Shown piece by piece: positions 61,791 through 64,000 of a stretch of DNA of 64,000 nucleotides. The stretch is from NCBI GenBank assembly GCA_032622095.1, contig CP136066.1, positions 116,891,319-116,955,318 on the forward strand. The letters run 5' to 3'. A model generated the notes under the pieces. It was not told the DNA's origin and searched no databases. It saw only the letters and a program-made list of their open reading frames with translations. The stretch's first letter is position 1. Every line of letters begins with the position of its first letter. This DNA is from Siphonodentalium dalli (Eukaryota; Mollusca; Scaphopoda; Gadilida; Siphonodentaliidae). Position numbers and translations under genes: made by a program.

Positions 61791-61983
61791 CCGCGGTGTA
61801 CTTGCCGTTCGGCCGTGGTGTCACTTTGTGGAACCGCGGCTGAGCACCGCGGCCGAACGTCAAGTACACCGCGGTCGAACGGCAACTACACCGCGGCCGA
61901 ACGGCAAGTACACCGCGGCCGAACGGCAAGTACACCGCGGCCGAACGGTAAGTACACCGCGGCCGAACGGCAAGTACACCGGG
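61791..61983. repeat. GC-rich 22-bp minisatellite with an inverted unit
   Basis: Five to six copies of a 22-bp unit containing GTACACCGCGGCCGAACGG occupy 61861-61983. A reverse-complement unit (CCGCGGTGTACTTGCCGTTC, 61791-61818) precedes them. The array is CpG-rich in an AT-rich setting. The inverted unit allows a hairpin with any array unit. Open frames across it are by-products of a 22-bp period. Confidence 0.87.
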
Positions 61984-64000
61984 GTTGGATTCCTGGTTTG
62001 TATCGTCTTTTTTTCTCGAGTTTAAAACATGTTTTATTAGTAGAAATATACGAAGGTTAGTATTTTTAATTACAGGAAATTTAAATCCGTACATAATATC
62101 GGCTTTAAGGTCATTATGCAAATCACATTTATATTTAACCCAACTGTTTCAACGATCTAACGTACCGGTAGATTTTAATGGAACTTTGTTGTCAAATATA
62201 AAAAAAACTTCATGCGTCGATACTGTGCATGCTAGCACGTCGACATACACCTGTCAATCATCCAGGATTAGTTTGTGAGATTTTATTCTCTGCTTTAATT
62301 GGTTGGCTGTGGGAGGAGCTTACCGATATTTTGTTCTAATGTGGTATGCTTTGACACCATAACCGAGATTTGGTAAATAAAATGATTCCCATGTTTTTAT
62401 TAGAGTTGCTATTATTTTTGAAAAAAAATATGATCAAATGAGCATATTAAATAAAAGTGTTATATTATCGATCCATATATGTGGCAAATCCATTGCCAAG
62501 TAAAAATGAATTGCCAGAAACTGAAAATACGCGACATTTTACACTTTGCTCGATCTATAAGTCCACGGTATTTGCCACCAGAGGATGGACTGAATAAAGA
62601 TTACACAAACAATGTGTGTTGAAAAACAAATTAGAATTGTGATGGGACACGTGTATAAGGTCAAAAGGAATAATGCACATGTTTCCCCCAACGGACACCC
62701 CGAAATTAGGGGTGGGCGGTAAGCTTTTCAATTCATGTAATGTTTTCCGTTTTATTATGCATTAACAAGCTATTGAAAATACACCATTTATTGTATTCTC
62801 TACCAACATTCCTAAATATAAGAATTTAGTCATCATATTCAAATAAAAAAATTCATGTTGACAAGTTTTGAAAACCACTAGCCCTGATCAGAAAATGCAG
62901 ATAATTCGGGGGAAAACCTCGCGTGCACAAACAACCACGCGGTCAATACGTCATGCATGCGTTTATTACTGGTATAATTTATGTAGTAATCTGGATTTTA
63001 AAAATCAGACAGATATGACATATATTGACAAGTATAGTATCTCAACAAACATGCTTACTGTAATAGAGTTTCATAAATAAATAAACATTGGAATACACAG
63101 CGGCGCTGTATACGCCAATAAAAAAAACGGAGAACCACGATTCTTTTGTTTTCGCAACGGCAGTACATTCTCAGATATTCCCGTTTTGTTGAAGCGATGC
63201 GCTCTGGTGCCGTGTTTCCCAGAAAGCCGATTAATTTAGCACAATTCTAATGATCCCATGATCTCCCTCCCATATCCGATCTATTGCAAATTCACAAAAA
63301 CGAACCACGTGGTCGCTTTTATTCAATGGATGTATAAACCATGCATGCCTCATTAAATTTTTATTTTGTTATATATCCATTATAAAGTATTGTTTACGTA
63401 TATTGCCACAAAAAATTGAGTGAAACCCTCGATTGGGAGGTTGATAAAACCGCCGTTAATTTTGCGCACATCTGTACATCTCAAATGCCAGGTGCACGCG
63501 ATTACGTCAGCATTATTCAGAAACTGGGCGCGAGGAATGTAGCAATGACATTGTTTGCTACATCGTAACTGTTTGAGTTAACATGATTATGACATGTCAC
63601 TTTCTCCTCGATATTCCCTTTCAAGTTTTATCAAAGTTCAATTGGCATGCTGTCGCAGTTTTGTCTTTAAAGTAACCACGGTATTGAAAGGATTTGAATA
63701 TTTATGTTCATAAAATCTTCGCGGGAGAAAAATACCTGATCACGCACAAACGCTCTTTATTGTTCATTCTGAAGACAATTCTGGCACAGATTTTTATACA
63801 TTCAATGGACGGCAGTGAATTCCAAAAGGAGGTCCACATGGGTGGATGTTGTCAGTATATAATTCAAACCAAATAATAGTTTTAATTAATGTAAAAAAAA
63901 AAAATTTAACAAGAGAAAACAACATCACAATAACAAATATTTCAACATGGGCAAACAAACAGTTCAAAGTAGGATGCGACAATCCTTATTTTATAATCAG

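Larger units (their letters stand above)
59503..64000 (+). other. 3' flank within the window: intron or beyond
   Basis: No further RALGAPB exon was found, although the family requires at least one more. The interval holds two retroelement-like repeats and two minisatellites. 62000-64000 is AT-rich with no recognisable feature. Confidence 0.6.

Noticed and set aside
61726-62121. 131-codon minus-strand repeat-protein frame (VLAVRPRCTYRSAAVYLPFG)
   Set aside because: The sequence is a translation of a 22-bp minisatellite; every frame gives a similar pattern because 22 is not a multiple of three.
62060-62280. Candidate final RALGAPB exon after taattacag
   Set aside because: Its translation has none of the expected PLVDGM or basic C-terminal blocks and the phase does not fit.

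Overview
This is an AT-rich eukaryotic genomic window. Its protein-coding content, as far as I can see, is one gene on the + strand: eleven internal exons (8192-59502) of the orthologue of RALGAPB, the beta subunit of the Ral GTPase-activating protein complex. All exons have GT/AG borders and compatible phases, and together they give about 670 uninterrupted codons. The 5' part of the gene and the end of its Rap-GAP domain lie outside the window. The introns hold repeat types I associate with bivalves and other marine lophotrochozoans: AGCTCACCTGAG-type hairpin heads followed by TCCGTCC runs, and a CR1/L2/Jockey-like LINE. The source is therefore most likely a lophotrochozoan, possibly a mollusc, but I cannot name it further.

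Layout. 1-8191: upstream intron or flank with two copies of a TA-flanked MITE, a diverged inverted-repeat family and decayed material. 8192-13723: two exons; the donor of the second sits in a 53-bp tandem triplication. 13724-38747: a 25-kb intron with a decayed LINE split by a nested insertion that carries a palindromic CCTTGGTAAAGCTTGG array; a short TIR element followed head-to-tail by a 7.7-kb relative with identical ends and a non-coding, repeat-rich interior (20091-27808); a small TIR MITE (28670-28825); and a 4.8-kb foldback element (31037-35795). 38748-43577: seven exons, with a non-autonomous hAT element carrying a perfect 8-bp target duplication in the first intron of the group. 43578-57699: one exon inside long introns that hold minisatellites and a family of hairpin-headed elements. 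At 53016-55005 one TIR element contains a hairpin-headed element, which contains another. 57700-59502: two exons, the last in the window. 59503-64000: two adjacent retroelement-like repeats and two minisatellites, one GC-rich and flanked by an inverted copy.

Function. RALGAPB pairs with the catalytic alpha subunit (RALGAPA1/2) to switch off RalA/RalB. The beta-type Rap-GAP segment here carries G-P-D-T at the position where I place the catalytic asparagine-thumb loop of active relatives, as expected for the non-catalytic partner. The strongest candidates for something undescribed are the hairpin-headed family with a shared hairpin + CTTG|T 3' terminus (Helentron/HINE-like), the 7.7-kb non-coding TIR element, and the foldback elements. 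Homology calls rest on remembered family features, not on database searches.
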